The notes under the pieces are model-generated. The model was not told where the DNA came from, searched no databases, and worked only from the letters and a program-made list of their open reading frames with translations. From contig NZ_JACHEH010000003.1 in NCBI RefSeq assembly GCF_014201415.1, positions 186,001 through 250,000 of the forward strand: 64,000 bases of DNA, given 5' to 3'. The DNA comes from Chelatococcus composti (GTDB taxonomy: Bacteria; Pseudomonadota; Alphaproteobacteria; Rhizobiales; Beijerinckiaceae). Position 1 is the first letter of the stretch; each line of letters begins with the position of its first letter. Shown one piece after another: positions 18,004-26,327 of this stretch. Made by a program: the position numbers and the translations under genes.

Positions 18004-18803
18004 GGGCGCCCGACATGAATGCCGGTGTCGCGGCTGGCGACGTTCTGCTCGCCGTCGAGAATGTTTCCCTGCGCTTCGGCGGGGTGAAGGCCATCACCGA
18101 CGTCTCCTTCGACATCCGCAAGGGTGAGATCCGCGCCATCATCGGCCCCAACGGCGCGGGCAAGACGTCGATGCTCAACGTCATCAACGGCTTCTACCAC
18201 CCGCAGGAGGGGCGCATCACCTTCAAGGGCAAGACGCGCTCCAGGATGCGTCCCCACGAGGCGGCGCGCCAGGGCATCGCCCGCACCTTCCAGAACGTCG
18301 CGCTCTTCAAGGGCATGACGACGCTCGACAACATCATGGCCGGCCGCACGCTGAAGATGAAGCGCGGCTTCTTCTGGCAGATGCTGCGTCACGGGCCGGC
18401 TCTGGCCGAGGAGATCGAGCACCGCCGGGTGGTGGAGGAGATCATCGACTTCCTCGAGATCGAGGCCATCCGCAAGGTGCCGGTGGGGCGGCTGCCCTAC
18501 GGCCTGCAGAAGCGCGTCGAGCTGGGCCGGGCGCTGGCCATGGAGCCGGATCTGCTGCTGCTCGACGAGCCGATGGCGGGCATGAACCTTGAGGAGAAGG
18601 AGGACATGTGCCGCTTCATCCTCGACGTCAACAGCCAGTTCGGCACCACCATCGCGCTCATCGAACACGACATGGGCGTGGTCATGGACCTGTCGGACCG
18701 CGTCGTGGTGCTCGAGTACGGCCGCAAGATCGCGGACGGCGTGCCGGACGAGGTCAAGAAGAACCAGGCGGTCATCGACGCCTATCTCGGCGTTCCGCAC
18801 TGA
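18000..18803 (+). CDS. Liv-type ABC transporter ATP-binding protein (LivG)
   Basis: 267-residue ATPase of a hydrophobic amino acid-type (HAAT) importer. Walker A is GPNGAGKTS (residues 49-57), the Q-loop is in ARTFQNVALFKGMT, the signature is an atypical LPYGLQKRVELGRAL, Walker B is LLLLDEPMAGM, and the H-loop is IEHDMGVVM. LivG features such as the GINGFYHP-like NVINGFYHPQEG are present. It overlaps the ligase stop by four bases, so transporter and ligase are cotranslated. An in-frame ATG at 18015 is a possible alternative start. Confidence 0.93.
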   Translation: MRAPDMNAGVAAGDVLLAVENVSLRFGGVKAITDVSFDIRKGEIRAIIGPNGAGKTSMLNVINGFYHPQEGRITFKGKTRSRMRPHEAARQGIARTFQNVALFKGMTTLDNIMAGRTLKMKRGFFWQMLRHGPALAEEIEHRRVVEEIIDFLEIEAIRKVPVGRLPYGLQKRVELGRALAMEPDLLLLDEPMAGMNLEEKEDMCRFILDVNSQFGTTIALIEHDMGVVMDLSDRVVVLEYGRKIADGVPDEVKKNQAVIDAYLGVPH

Positions 18804-18813
18804 GGGCGCATTG

Positions 18814-19770
18814 ATGGACATTCTCTACAGCATCTTCATCGATCCCTTCGTGCAGATGGGCTCGGCGCCCGACCTCCTCGTGCAGACGCTGTGGGAGGGG
18901 CTGGTCTCGGGCGTGCTCTACGCGCTCATCGCGCTCGGCTTCGTGCTCATCTTCAAGGCGTCGGGCGTCTTCAACTTCGCCCAGGGCATCATGGTCGTGT
19001 TCGCGGCGCTCACCCTCGTCGGCCTCTATGAGGCCGGCGTGCCGGCGATCCTCGCGCTGATCCTGACCATCGCCGTGATGTTCCTGCTCGCCGTCGGCGT
19101 CGAGCGGCTCGTGCTGCGCCCGCTGGTGAACCAGCCCGACATCATCCTCTTCATGGCGACCTTCGGGCTCACCTACTTCCTCATCGGTTTCGGCGAGCTT
19201 GTCTTCGGCGGCAACCCGAAGGTGATGATCACGGACGAGCTCTACCTGCCGCGCGGTTCCGTCGAGTTCGAGATGTTCGGCGGCTTCGTCAGCCTGCAGA
19301 AGATCGACATCACGGCGGCCATCATCGCTTCCGTCATGGTGGCCGCGCTTGCCGTCTTCTTCCAGAAGACGCGCATCGGCCGCGCACTCAGGGCCGTCGC
19401 GGACAGCCACAAGGCGGCGCTGTCGGTCGGCATCTCGCTCAACCAGATCTGGATCATCGTCTGGTTCACGGCCGGCATCGTGGCGCTCGCCACCGGCATC
19501 ATGTGGGGCGCGCGCTCGGAGGTGTCCTTCGCGCTGCAGATCATCGCGCTGAAGGCCCTGCCGGTGCTGATCCTTGGCGGTTTCACCTCGGTGCCTGGCG
19601 CCATCGTCGGCGGGCTCATCATCGGCGTCGGCGAGAAGCTCGGCGAGTTCTACTGGGGGCCGCTTGTCGGCAGCGGCATCGAGAGCTGGCTCGCCTACGT
19701 CATTGCCCTCGGCTTCCTGCTGTTCCGGCCGCAGGGCCTGTTCGGCGAGCGGATCATCGAGCGGATTTGA
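18814..19770 (+). CDS. Liv-type ABC transporter permease (LivH)
   Basis: 318-residue inner-membrane permease. The LivH hallmark GLVSGVLYALIALGFVLIFKASGVFNFAQG-type start is visible (residues 24-53), followed by LRPLVNQP, FGLTYFLIGFGELVFGG, TRIGRALRAVADSHKAALSVGI (the ATPase-contact loop) and ILGGFTSVPGAIVGGLIIG. Start ATG 18814, with a TTG three bases earlier as alternative; GAGGGC is upstream. It sits 10 bases after livG and just before livM. Confidence 0.93.
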   Translation: MDILYSIFIDPFVQMGSAPDLLVQTLWEGLVSGVLYALIALGFVLIFKASGVFNFAQGIMVVFAALTLVGLYEAGVPAILALILTIAVMFLLAVGVERLVLRPLVNQPDIILFMATFGLTYFLIGFGELVFGGNPKVMITDELYLPRGSVEFEMFGGFVSLQKIDITAAIIASVMVAALAVFFQKTRIGRALRAVADSHKAALSVGISLNQIWIIVWFTAGIVALATGIMWGARSEVSFALQIIALKALPVLILGGFTSVPGAIVGGLIIGVGEKLGEFYWGPLVGSGIESWLAYVIALGFLLFRPQGLFGERIIERI

Positions 19771-19783
19771 GGAGGCGGCATCC

Positions 19784-20860
19784 GTGTTCTACCGCGAAGC
19801 AGGCCAGTTCAAGACGAACTACGCCGCAGACATGGCGGTGTTCCCGATCCTGCAGGACAAGATCGGGATCGCCATCATCCTTGCGCTCGCCCTTGTCGTC
19901 ATCCCTCTCGTGGGGAACGCCTTCTTCCTGTCGGTGGTGATGATCCCGTTCCTCGTCTTCGCGCTGGCGTCGATCGGGCTCAACCTGCTGACGGGTTACA
20001 CCGGGCTGCTGTCGCTCGGCACGGCGGGCTTCATGGGGGTCGGCGCCTTTGCCTGCTACAAGCTGACGACGATCTTCCCCGAGGTGAACATCATCGTCTG
20101 GATCTTCGCCTCGGGCCTGTTCTCGGCGGCGGTGGGTGTGTTCTTCGGCCTGCCGTCGCTGCGCATCAAGGGTTTTTACCTGGCGGTCGCGACGCTCGCC
20201 GCGCAGTTCTTCCTGCAGTGGTGCTTCATCCGCATCCCGTGGCTCTACAACTACAACGTCTCGGGGGCGATCGAGGTGCCGACGCGGACCCTCTTCGGCA
20301 TCCCCGTGACGGGGCCCAACGCCTCGCCCGAGATGCGCTACTATGTCGTGCTCGGCCTCGTCATCCTGCTGACGTGGATCGCGTCCAACCTCGTCCACGG
20401 CCGCATCGGCCGCTCGTGGATGGCGGTGCGCGACATGGACATTGCGGCCGAACTCATGGGCATCAAGCTGCTGCCGACGAAGCTGCTGGCCTTCGCCGTC
20501 TCGTCCTTCTACTGCGGCGTGGCCGGGGCGCTGATGGTCTTCCTCTGGTACGGGGGCGCCGAGCCGGAGGTCTTCTCCATCAATCAGTCCTTCCTGATCC
20601 TCTTCATGGTGATCATCGGCGGGCTCGGCAGTCTCATCGGTTCCTTCTTCGGGGCCGCGCTCATCTACATCCTGCCGATCGTGCTGCGCGGCGCGCCGTC
20701 CCTCGTCGGCCTCGACATCGGGGCGGCCACGGTCGAGCACCTGACGTTCATGATCGTCGGCGCGCTCATCATCGTCTTCCTGATTGTCGAGCCGCACGGA
20801 CTGGCGCGGCTCTGGCAGACGGGCAAGCAGAAGCTCAGGGTCTGGCCTTTCCCCTACTAG
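19784..20860 (+). CDS. Liv-type ABC transporter permease (LivM)
   Basis: 358-residue permease with the LivM block LASIGLNLLTGYTGLLSLG followed by GTAGFMGVGAFACY, then FGLPSLRIKGFYLAVATLA, GRSWMAVRDMDIAAELMGI (ATPase-contact loop) and VIIGGLGSLIGSFFGAALIY. The start is GTG at 19784 with GGAGG nine bases upstream. The stop of livH and this start are 13 bases apart. Partner of LivH in the membrane channel. Confidence 0.93.
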   Translation: MFYREAGQFKTNYAADMAVFPILQDKIGIAIILALALVVIPLVGNAFFLSVVMIPFLVFALASIGLNLLTGYTGLLSLGTAGFMGVGAFACYKLTTIFPEVNIIVWIFASGLFSAAVGVFFGLPSLRIKGFYLAVATLAAQFFLQWCFIRIPWLYNYNVSGAIEVPTRTLFGIPVTGPNASPEMRYYVVLGLVILLTWIASNLVHGRIGRSWMAVRDMDIAAELMGIKLLPTKLLAFAVSSFYCGVAGALMVFLWYGGAEPEVFSINQSFLILFMVIIGGLGSLIGSFFGAALIYILPIVLRGAPSLVGLDIGAATVEHLTFMIVGALIIVFLIVEPHGLARLWQTGKQKLRVWPFPY

Positions 20861-20940
20861 CGCGGGAGGGCCGGGAACGAGCCGGACAACGGACGGGCGC
20901 CGCGTGTGATGCGGGGCGCTTCAACGGGAGGAAACGAAAC

Positions 20941-22260
20941 ATGGTGCGCAAGCTTTCCACCATCCTGGCGACCGCGATCGTGGCATCGGCCTTTGCGTTG
21001 CCGGCGAAGGCACAGGACTCGATCTACGTGCCGCTGTTCACCTACCGCACCGGCCCCTTCTCCGGTTCGGGCATCCCCATCGCCAACGGCATGCGCGACT
21101 ATCTCACGATGCTCAACGAGCGCGACGGGGGCATCGGCGGTGCCAAGCTCATCCTCGAGGAGTGCGAGACCGGCTACGACACCAAGAAGGGCGTCGAGTG
21201 TTACGAGGCCGTGAAGGGCAAGAACCCGGTGATGATCAACCCGTGGTCGACGGGCATCACCCTGCCGCTCATCCCGCGCGCGGCCGTCGACAAGATCCCG
21301 ATCCTGTCCATGGCCTATGGCCTCTCGGCCTCGGCGGATGGCGAGACCTTCCCGTGGATCTTCAACCCGCCGAACACGTACTGGGACGGCCTGTCGATGA
21401 TCATCAAGTACATCGGCGAGCAGGAGGGCGGGCTCGACAAGCTCAAGGGCAAAAAGATCGGCTACATCTATCTCGACGCGGGTTTCGGCCGCGAGCCCCT
21501 GCCGCTGTTCGACCAGCTCGCGCGCGATCTCGGCTTCGAGCTCAAGCTCTATCCCGTGCCGGCCGACAGCATGCAGAACCAGTCGTCGCAGTGGCTGAGC
21601 GTGCGCCGCGACCGGCCCGACTACATGGTGCTGTACGGCTGGGGCGCCCTCAACCCGACCGCCGTGAAGGAAGCGGCGAAGATCAACTACCCCATGGAGA
21701 AGTTCATCTCCATCTGGTGGCCGGGCGATGACGACATGCGCTCGGCGGGGCCCGGCGGCAAGGGCTTCAAGACGCTCAACTGGCATGCGGTGGGCACGGA
21801 CTTCCCGGCCCTGCAGGACATCCAGAAGCTCGTCGTCGACAAGGGCCTCAGCCAGGCGCCGAAGAACAGCGTGGGTGAGGTGCTCTACAACCGCGGCGTC
21901 TACAACTCGATGCTGATCGCCGAGGGCATCCGCAACGCCCAGAAGCTCACCGGCAAGACGGTGGTGACGGGCGAGGACGTGCGCCGCGGCCTGGAGACGC
22001 TCAACATCGACGAGGCCCGCCTGAAGGAGCTGGGGCTCGAGGGCTTCGCCGGCCCCATCAAGCTCACCTGCACGGACCATAACGGCCACCGTCCGGCCTT
22101 CATGCAGCAGTGGGACGGCGAGAAGTGGGTGAAGATCTCCGAACCCATCGAGCCGATGGCCGACCGCGTCAAGCCGCTGCTCGAGGCCGCCGCCAGGGAC
22201 TATGCCGAGAAGAGCACCGGCTGGCCGAAGCGCACGGAGCCCTGCGACAAGCAGTCGTGA
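20941..22260 (+). CDS. Liv-type ABC transporter periplasmic binding protein (LivK-like)
   Basis: 439-residue receptor with a Sec signal (MVRKLSTILATAIVASAFALPAKA-QDS). The mature start IYVPLFTYRTGPFSGSGIP and GMRDYLTMLNERDGGIGGAKL define a type-I periplasmic binding fold. ECETGYDTKKGVECYE replaces the D..D.....N pattern of classical amino acid receptors. Together with KGKKIGYIYLDAGFGREP it resembles binding proteins found next to acyl-CoA ligases, so the ligand is probably an aromatic or aliphatic acid rather than leucine (inference). GGGAGGAAACGAAAC precedes the ATG. Confidence 0.92.
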   Translation: MVRKLSTILATAIVASAFALPAKAQDSIYVPLFTYRTGPFSGSGIPIANGMRDYLTMLNERDGGIGGAKLILEECETGYDTKKGVECYEAVKGKNPVMINPWSTGITLPLIPRAAVDKIPILSMAYGLSASADGETFPWIFNPPNTYWDGLSMIIKYIGEQEGGLDKLKGKKIGYIYLDAGFGREPLPLFDQLARDLGFELKLYPVPADSMQNQSSQWLSVRRDRPDYMVLYGWGALNPTAVKEAAKINYPMEKFISIWWPGDDDMRSAGPGGKGFKTLNWHAVGTDFPALQDIQKLVVDKGLSQAPKNSVGEVLYNRGVYNSMLIAEGIRNAQKLTGKTVVTGEDVRRGLETLNIDEARLKELGLEGFAGPIKLTCTDHNGHRPAFMQQWDGEKWVKISEPIEPMADRVKPLLEAAARDYAEKSTGWPKRTEPCDKQS

Positions 22261-22266
22261 GAACCG

Positions 22267-22370
22267 GACGCTCCCTGGGAGCGTCTGGCAGCGATCCCCT
22301 TCCCCGCCTGGGGGAGGGGAGCGGGTAACGGGGCCGGGCGGGGGCATCCTGCTCCGCCCGCCCCGGCCGA
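22267..22370. repeat. Cluster of three inverted repeats between livK and livF
   Basis: A perfect hairpin GACGCTCC-CTG-GGAGCGTC (22267-22285) is followed by a C/G-run hairpin (CCCCTTCCCC 22296-22305 with GGGGAGGGG 22311-22319) and a large imperfect GC stem (about 22332-22369). No T-run follows. It looks like a dispersed intergenic palindromic element. It could stabilise the upstream receptor mRNA against 3' decay. Confidence 0.5.
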
Positions 22371-22403
22371 TCCCCTCCGCGAGAGGGAGACGAGGGAACG
22401 AGC

Positions 22404-23243
22404 ATGAGCATCGCAGCCGTGCCCGCCGCTGAGGCGGGGACCGACACGATCCTCTCGGTCAATAACATCGAGGTGATCTACGACCACGTCATCCTGGTGC
22501 TGAAGGGGGTGTCCCTCTCGGTGCCGCGCGGCGGCATCGTGGCGCTGCTCGGCGCCAACGGTGCCGGCAAGACGACGACGCTCAAGGCCGTGTCCAACCT
22601 GCTGCGGGCCGAACGCGGCGAGGTGACGAAGGGCTCCATCGTGTTCGACGGCGAGCGTGTCGACCGCATGACGCCGAACGAGCTGGTGCGGCGCGGCTGC
22701 ATCCAGGTGATGGAGGGGCGTCACTGCTTCGGCCACCTCACCATCGAGGAGAACCTGCTGACCGGTGCCTTCACGCGCCGCGACGGGGCGGCCGCCATCC
22801 GGCGCGATATGGAGATGGTCTACGAATATTTCCCGCGCCTCCGGCAGCGCCGCAATTCCATGTCGGGCTATACGTCCGGCGGCGAGCAGCAGATGTGCGC
22901 CATCGGCCGCGCGCTCATGTCCCGGCCGAAGATGATCCTCCTTGACGAGCCGTCGATGGGCCTGGCGCCGCAGGTGGTGGAGGAGATCTTCGAGATCGTG
23001 AAGGATCTCAACGCCAAGGAGGGGGTGTCCTTCCTCCTTGCTGAGCAGAACACCAACATCGCCCTGCGCTATGCCACCTACGGCTACATCATGGAGACGG
23101 GGCGCATCGTGATGGACGGCGACGCCGCCTCGCTCAGGGAGAACGAGGACGTCAAGGAATTCTACCTCGGCATCGGCGAGGGCGAGCGCAAGTCCTTCCG
23201 CGAGGTGAAGAGCTACAAGCGCCGCAAACGCTGGCTGATGTAG
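22404..23243 (+). CDS. Liv-type ABC transporter ATP-binding protein (LivF)
   Basis: 279-residue second ATPase of the importer. Walker A GANGAGKTT (residues 50-58), Q-loop near RGCIQVMEGRHCFGHLTIEEN (family has Q-x-x-E-GR), signature SGGEQQMCAIGRAL, Walker B MILLDEPSMGL, switch His replaced by Gln in LLAEQNTNIAL, as in other LivF proteins. The lysine/arginine-rich tail (SYKRRKRWLM) is longer than in E. coli LivF. GAGGGAACGAGC lies before the ATG. Separated from livK by 143 bases of repeats. Confidence 0.92.
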   Translation: MSIAAVPAAEAGTDTILSVNNIEVIYDHVILVLKGVSLSVPRGGIVALLGANGAGKTTTLKAVSNLLRAERGEVTKGSIVFDGERVDRMTPNELVRRGCIQVMEGRHCFGHLTIEENLLTGAFTRRDGAAAIRRDMEMVYEYFPRLRQRRNSMSGYTSGGEQQMCAIGRALMSRPKMILLDEPSMGLAPQVVEEIFEIVKDLNAKEGVSFLLAEQNTNIALRYATYGYIMETGRIVMDGDAASLRENEDVKEFYLGIGEGERKSFREVKSYKRRKRWLM

Positions 23244-23312
23244 GGCGAAGGAGGGACGCGGGCGGGACCGCTCCTTCCCGCGCCATGCACCCGACCGCCG
23301 CTGAGAGGACCG

Positions 23313-24545
23313 ATGAAGGATTTCTACGACCATCGCGAGACGCGCGACCCGGCGGCGCGGGAGGCGGAGCTTCTCGCCCATCTGCCGACGATCGTCGCCA
23401 AGGCGATGCAGGCGCCCGGCTGGGCAGCGCATCTGGCCGGCGTACAGCCGCTCGACATCACGAGCCGCGAGGCGCTGGCGAGCCTGCCGGTGCTGCGCAA
23501 GTCCGACCTGCCGGCCCTGCAGAGCGCGGCGCCGCCCTTCGGCGGCTATGTCGCTGACGCGCCGGGCAGCTTCGGCAGGCTTTTCGCGTCGCCCGGGCCG
23601 ATCTTCGAGCCGGAAGGGGTGCAGGCCGACCCGTGGCGCACGGCGCGGGCGCTTCACGCCGCCGGCTTCCGCGAGGGTGACGTGGTGCTCAACACCTTCT
23701 CCTATCACCTGACGCCGGGCGGCTTCATCCTCGATTCCGGCGCACGGGCGCTTGGCTGTGCCGTCATTCCTGCCGGGCCGGGGAATACCGAGCAACAGCT
23801 GCAGGTCATGGCTGCGTACCGTCCCACCGCCTACACCGGCACCCCCGATTTCCTGAAGGTCCTGCTCGAGGCGGCCGATGCGGCCGGACTCGACACCTCC
23901 TCGCTGCGCCGGGCGGTGGTATCGGGGGCCGCCTTTCCGGCGTCGCTGCAGAAGGCTTTCGCCGAGCGCGGCATCGAAGGCTACCAGCTCTATGCGGTGG
24001 CCGAGTGCGGGGCCATCGCCTACGAGACGCCGGCTCGCGAGGGCCTCGTCGTCAACGAGGATATCATTGTCGAGATCGTGCGGCCGGGCACCGGCGACCC
24101 GGTGGCGGAAGGCGAGGTGGGCGAGGTGGTCGTCACCTTGCTTGATCCGCATCGCCCCATTCTGCGCCTGGCGCTCGGCGATCTGTCCGCCATCATGCCC
24201 GGGACGAGCCCGTGCGGACGCACCAATCAGCGCATCCGGGGCTGGCTGGGGCGCGCCGACCAGACGACGAAGGTGAAGGGCATGTTCGTGCGGCCGGAGC
24301 AGGTGGCCGAGGTCGGCCGCCGCCACCCGGAGCTCGGCAAGCTGCGCCTCGTCGTCACGCGCGAGAACGAGATGGACGTGATGACGCTGCACGCCGAGGC
24401 GGCCAACGCCGACCTCGTCGATACGGCGGCCGTGGCCGGGACGCTGCAGGCGGTGACGAAGCTGAGGGGCGGTGTCGTGGTGGTCGCGCCCGGCGCGCTG
24501 CCCAACGACGGCAAGGTCATTGCCGACGAGCGCAAGTACAACTAG
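23313..24545 (+). CDS. PaaK-like phenylacetate-CoA ligase family protein with altered phosphate loop
   Basis: 410 residues, the length of phenylacetate-CoA ligase. The order of family elements is kept: N-terminal VLRKSDLPALQ, central PAGPGNTEQQLQVM and YRPTAYTGTPDFL, then adenylation motif YQLYAVAECGAIAYE, and C-terminal LIRLALGDLS-like PILRLALGDLSAIMPG and GRADQTTKVKGMFVRPEQV. The usual Ser/Thr/Gly-rich ATP loop (SSGTTG.P) is replaced by LFASPGPIFEPEG. Catalysis may therefore differ or be lost. Last gene of the operon, with GAGAGGACCG before the ATG. Probable substrate class: aryl- or acyl-acetates (inference). Confidence 0.85.
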   Translation: MKDFYDHRETRDPAAREAELLAHLPTIVAKAMQAPGWAAHLAGVQPLDITSREALASLPVLRKSDLPALQSAAPPFGGYVADAPGSFGRLFASPGPIFEPEGVQADPWRTARALHAAGFREGDVVLNTFSYHLTPGGFILDSGARALGCAVIPAGPGNTEQQLQVMAAYRPTAYTGTPDFLKVLLEAADAAGLDTSSLRRAVVSGAAFPASLQKAFAERGIEGYQLYAVAECGAIAYETPAREGLVVNEDIIVEIVRPGTGDPVAEGEVGEVVVTLLDPHRPILRLALGDLSAIMPGTSPCGRTNQRIRGWLGRADQTTKVKGMFVRPEQVAEVGRRHPELGKLRLVVTRENEMDVMTLHAEAANADLVDTAAVAGTLQAVTKLRGGVVVVAPGALPNDGKVIADERKYN

Positions 24546-24551
24546 CCGGCG

Positions 24552-24577
24552 CAGGGCGCGGGAGGCCGGGCGCCCTG
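24552..24577. terminator. GC hairpin between convergent genes
   Basis: CAGGGCGC / GCGCCCTG, 8-bp stem with a 10-base loop, in the 39 bases between the PaaK-like and nucleotidase stops. No T-run, so termination by itself is doubtful. Confidence 0.3.
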
Positions 24578-24584
24578 ACCTCGG

Positions 24585-26111
24585 CTACTGGAAGACGATG
24601 CGCCCTTCGGGCTTGAGGTCGATGGTGCCGAGCTTGCGGGCGTAGACCATCACGTCATTCGCCGTCAGCTTTCCGGCGACGTCGAGATCGCCGCCTTTCA
24701 CGCCCGCCGCCAGCATCGTGTAGCCGTCGCCGCCCCGAAGCATGAAGTCGTTGGTGGCGACCGTGTAGGTCCGGTCGTCCTGGATGGGTGCTCCGTCCAC
24801 CGTCACGGCGACGACGCGGCTGCCGGCGGGGCGGCCGGGAGCTACCGTCACCTTCAGTCCCGACACCTGCGGGAAGCGGCCGGCGCGCTGCTCCATCTGC
24901 GAAAAGCCGTTTTCCAACGCGGCCTTCACCTCCTTGCCGGTGATACGGGTCACGACGGTGCGGTTGCCAAACGGCAGCTCGGTGAGGATGTCGCGGCGCG
25001 TCAGCTGGTGGCCGGCCGGATACTGCTTGTTGCCGCGGATGCCGCCGCCATTGGTGATGGCGATGTCGGCACCCGACGCGGCGCGCATGGCGTCGGCGAT
25101 GAGATCGCCGATGGCCGCCTCCTGCGAGCGGACGATGGCGGTGCGGCTGTCGAGGGGGGCGGCGAGCGTGGCGACCGTGACGTCGAGTTCCTTGGACAGT
25201 TCCGCCTCGTAGCGCGCGACGACCGCCAGCACCTCCGGATCGGGCTCAACGGTGCGGGAATCGTTGACGCGGAATGTCGGGGTCCACGTCACCTTGCGGT
25301 CCTTGCCCTCGCCGGTCACGGTGGCGGTGAAGTCGATGGCGGTGACGTAGTTGCCCTCCTCGTTCGATTCCACCATCACGGTCTTGCCGTCGAAGCCGAT
25401 GGCGAGGTCGTGGTCGTGGCCGGTGAGCAGCACGTCTACGAGGCGCGAGCGCACGATCTCGAAGTCCATCGCCCGGTCGGTGTGGGTGACGGCGACGACG
25501 AGGTCCGCCCCCTCCTCGCGCAGCTTCTTCGCTTCCCTGCGCAGCGTGTCCATCACCGGCAGGAAGGTGATGTCGCCGGGGCTGGACATCTGCGGCACGT
25601 TGTCGAGGATGAGGCCGACGACACCCACCCTGACGCCGCCGAGGTCGAAGATGGCGCTGTCGCGGTGGCCGGGCAGCGGCTGGCCAGCGGCGTCGCGCAT
25701 GTTGGCCGCGAAGAAGGGGAACTCCGCCTCGCGCAGGCGGGCGAAATAGACATCCTTGCCGAAGTCGAACTCGTGGTTGCCGGGCACGAAGACATCCGGC
25801 TTGATCATGTTGGTCAGCGCGACGATGTGGGCGCCCTGATCGAAGCCGGACATCAGTGAGGGCGAGAAGCAGTCTCCGGCATGGCAGAAGAGCATGGGCA
25901 CGCCACGCGCCCGCTCGGCCTTCACGATCGCGGCGAGGCGCGGGAAGCCGCCACGCCCCTTGTCCTCGTTCATCTTGTAGATGTCATTGACGAGCAGCAG
26001 GGTGAAGCTTGTCGGCGGCGGTGCTGCATCGGCGCCCGTGGTCAGCGTGGCAGCTGCGAGGCCGGCAGTCACGCCGAGGCGCAGGGTCTGGCGACGGGAG
26101 ATGGGACTCAT
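24585..26111 (-). CDS. Tat-exported bifunctional metallophosphatase/5'-nucleotidase
   Basis: 508-residue periplasmic nucleotidase-type enzyme. The N-terminus MSPISRRQTLRLGVTAGLAA is a Tat signal (cleavage near ADA-APP). Metallophosphatase motifs follow: LLVNDIYKMNEDKG, CHAGDCFSPSL, VPGNHEFDFG and LLTGHDHDLAIG. The C-terminal substrate domain shows SQEAAIGDLIADAMR, ITNGGGIRGNKQYPAG, LPFGNRTV and ATNDFMLRGGDGY. In the first motif Tyr replaces the metal-binding His of the UshA-type ND.H pattern; the NDIY form occurs in a distinct subfamily. GGAG lies 8 bases before the ATG. Probably scavenges nucleotide phosphate. Confidence 0.9.
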   Translation of the reverse strand: MSPISRRQTLRLGVTAGLAAATLTTGADAAPPPTSFTLLLVNDIYKMNEDKGRGGFPRLAAIVKAERARGVPMLFCHAGDCFSPSLMSGFDQGAHIVALTNMIKPDVFVPGNHEFDFGKDVYFARLREAEFPFFAANMRDAAGQPLPGHRDSAIFDLGGVRVGVVGLILDNVPQMSSPGDITFLPVMDTLRREAKKLREEGADLVVAVTHTDRAMDFEIVRSRLVDVLLTGHDHDLAIGFDGKTVMVESNEEGNYVTAIDFTATVTGEGKDRKVTWTPTFRVNDSRTVEPDPEVLAVVARYEAELSKELDVTVATLAAPLDSRTAIVRSQEAAIGDLIADAMRAASGADIAITNGGGIRGNKQYPAGHQLTRRDILTELPFGNRTVVTRITGKEVKAALENGFSQMEQRAGRFPQVSGLKVTVAPGRPAGSRVVAVTVDGAPIQDDRTYTVATNDFMLRGGDGYTMLAAGVKGGDLDVAGKLTANDVMVYARKLGTIDLKPEGRIVFQ

Positions 26112-26327
26112 GGCAGGCTCCAACAACCGGTGGCACCTTGCGGGAGGATGTGTGGGCGCGGCCGCATGATGTCGGGCCGCGCTGCGGCCAGCAAGCGGTG
26201 GAGATGTCGCCGCAAGTCGGATATCCGCCCATGTGCGGCGATCGGTCCGCCGGCGCGTGGCGCGGGTATATTGGACAGGCGGCGAAAGGTGTCTACATGA
26301 GGCCTGTCGCGCCTGTGCGAGCAACGA

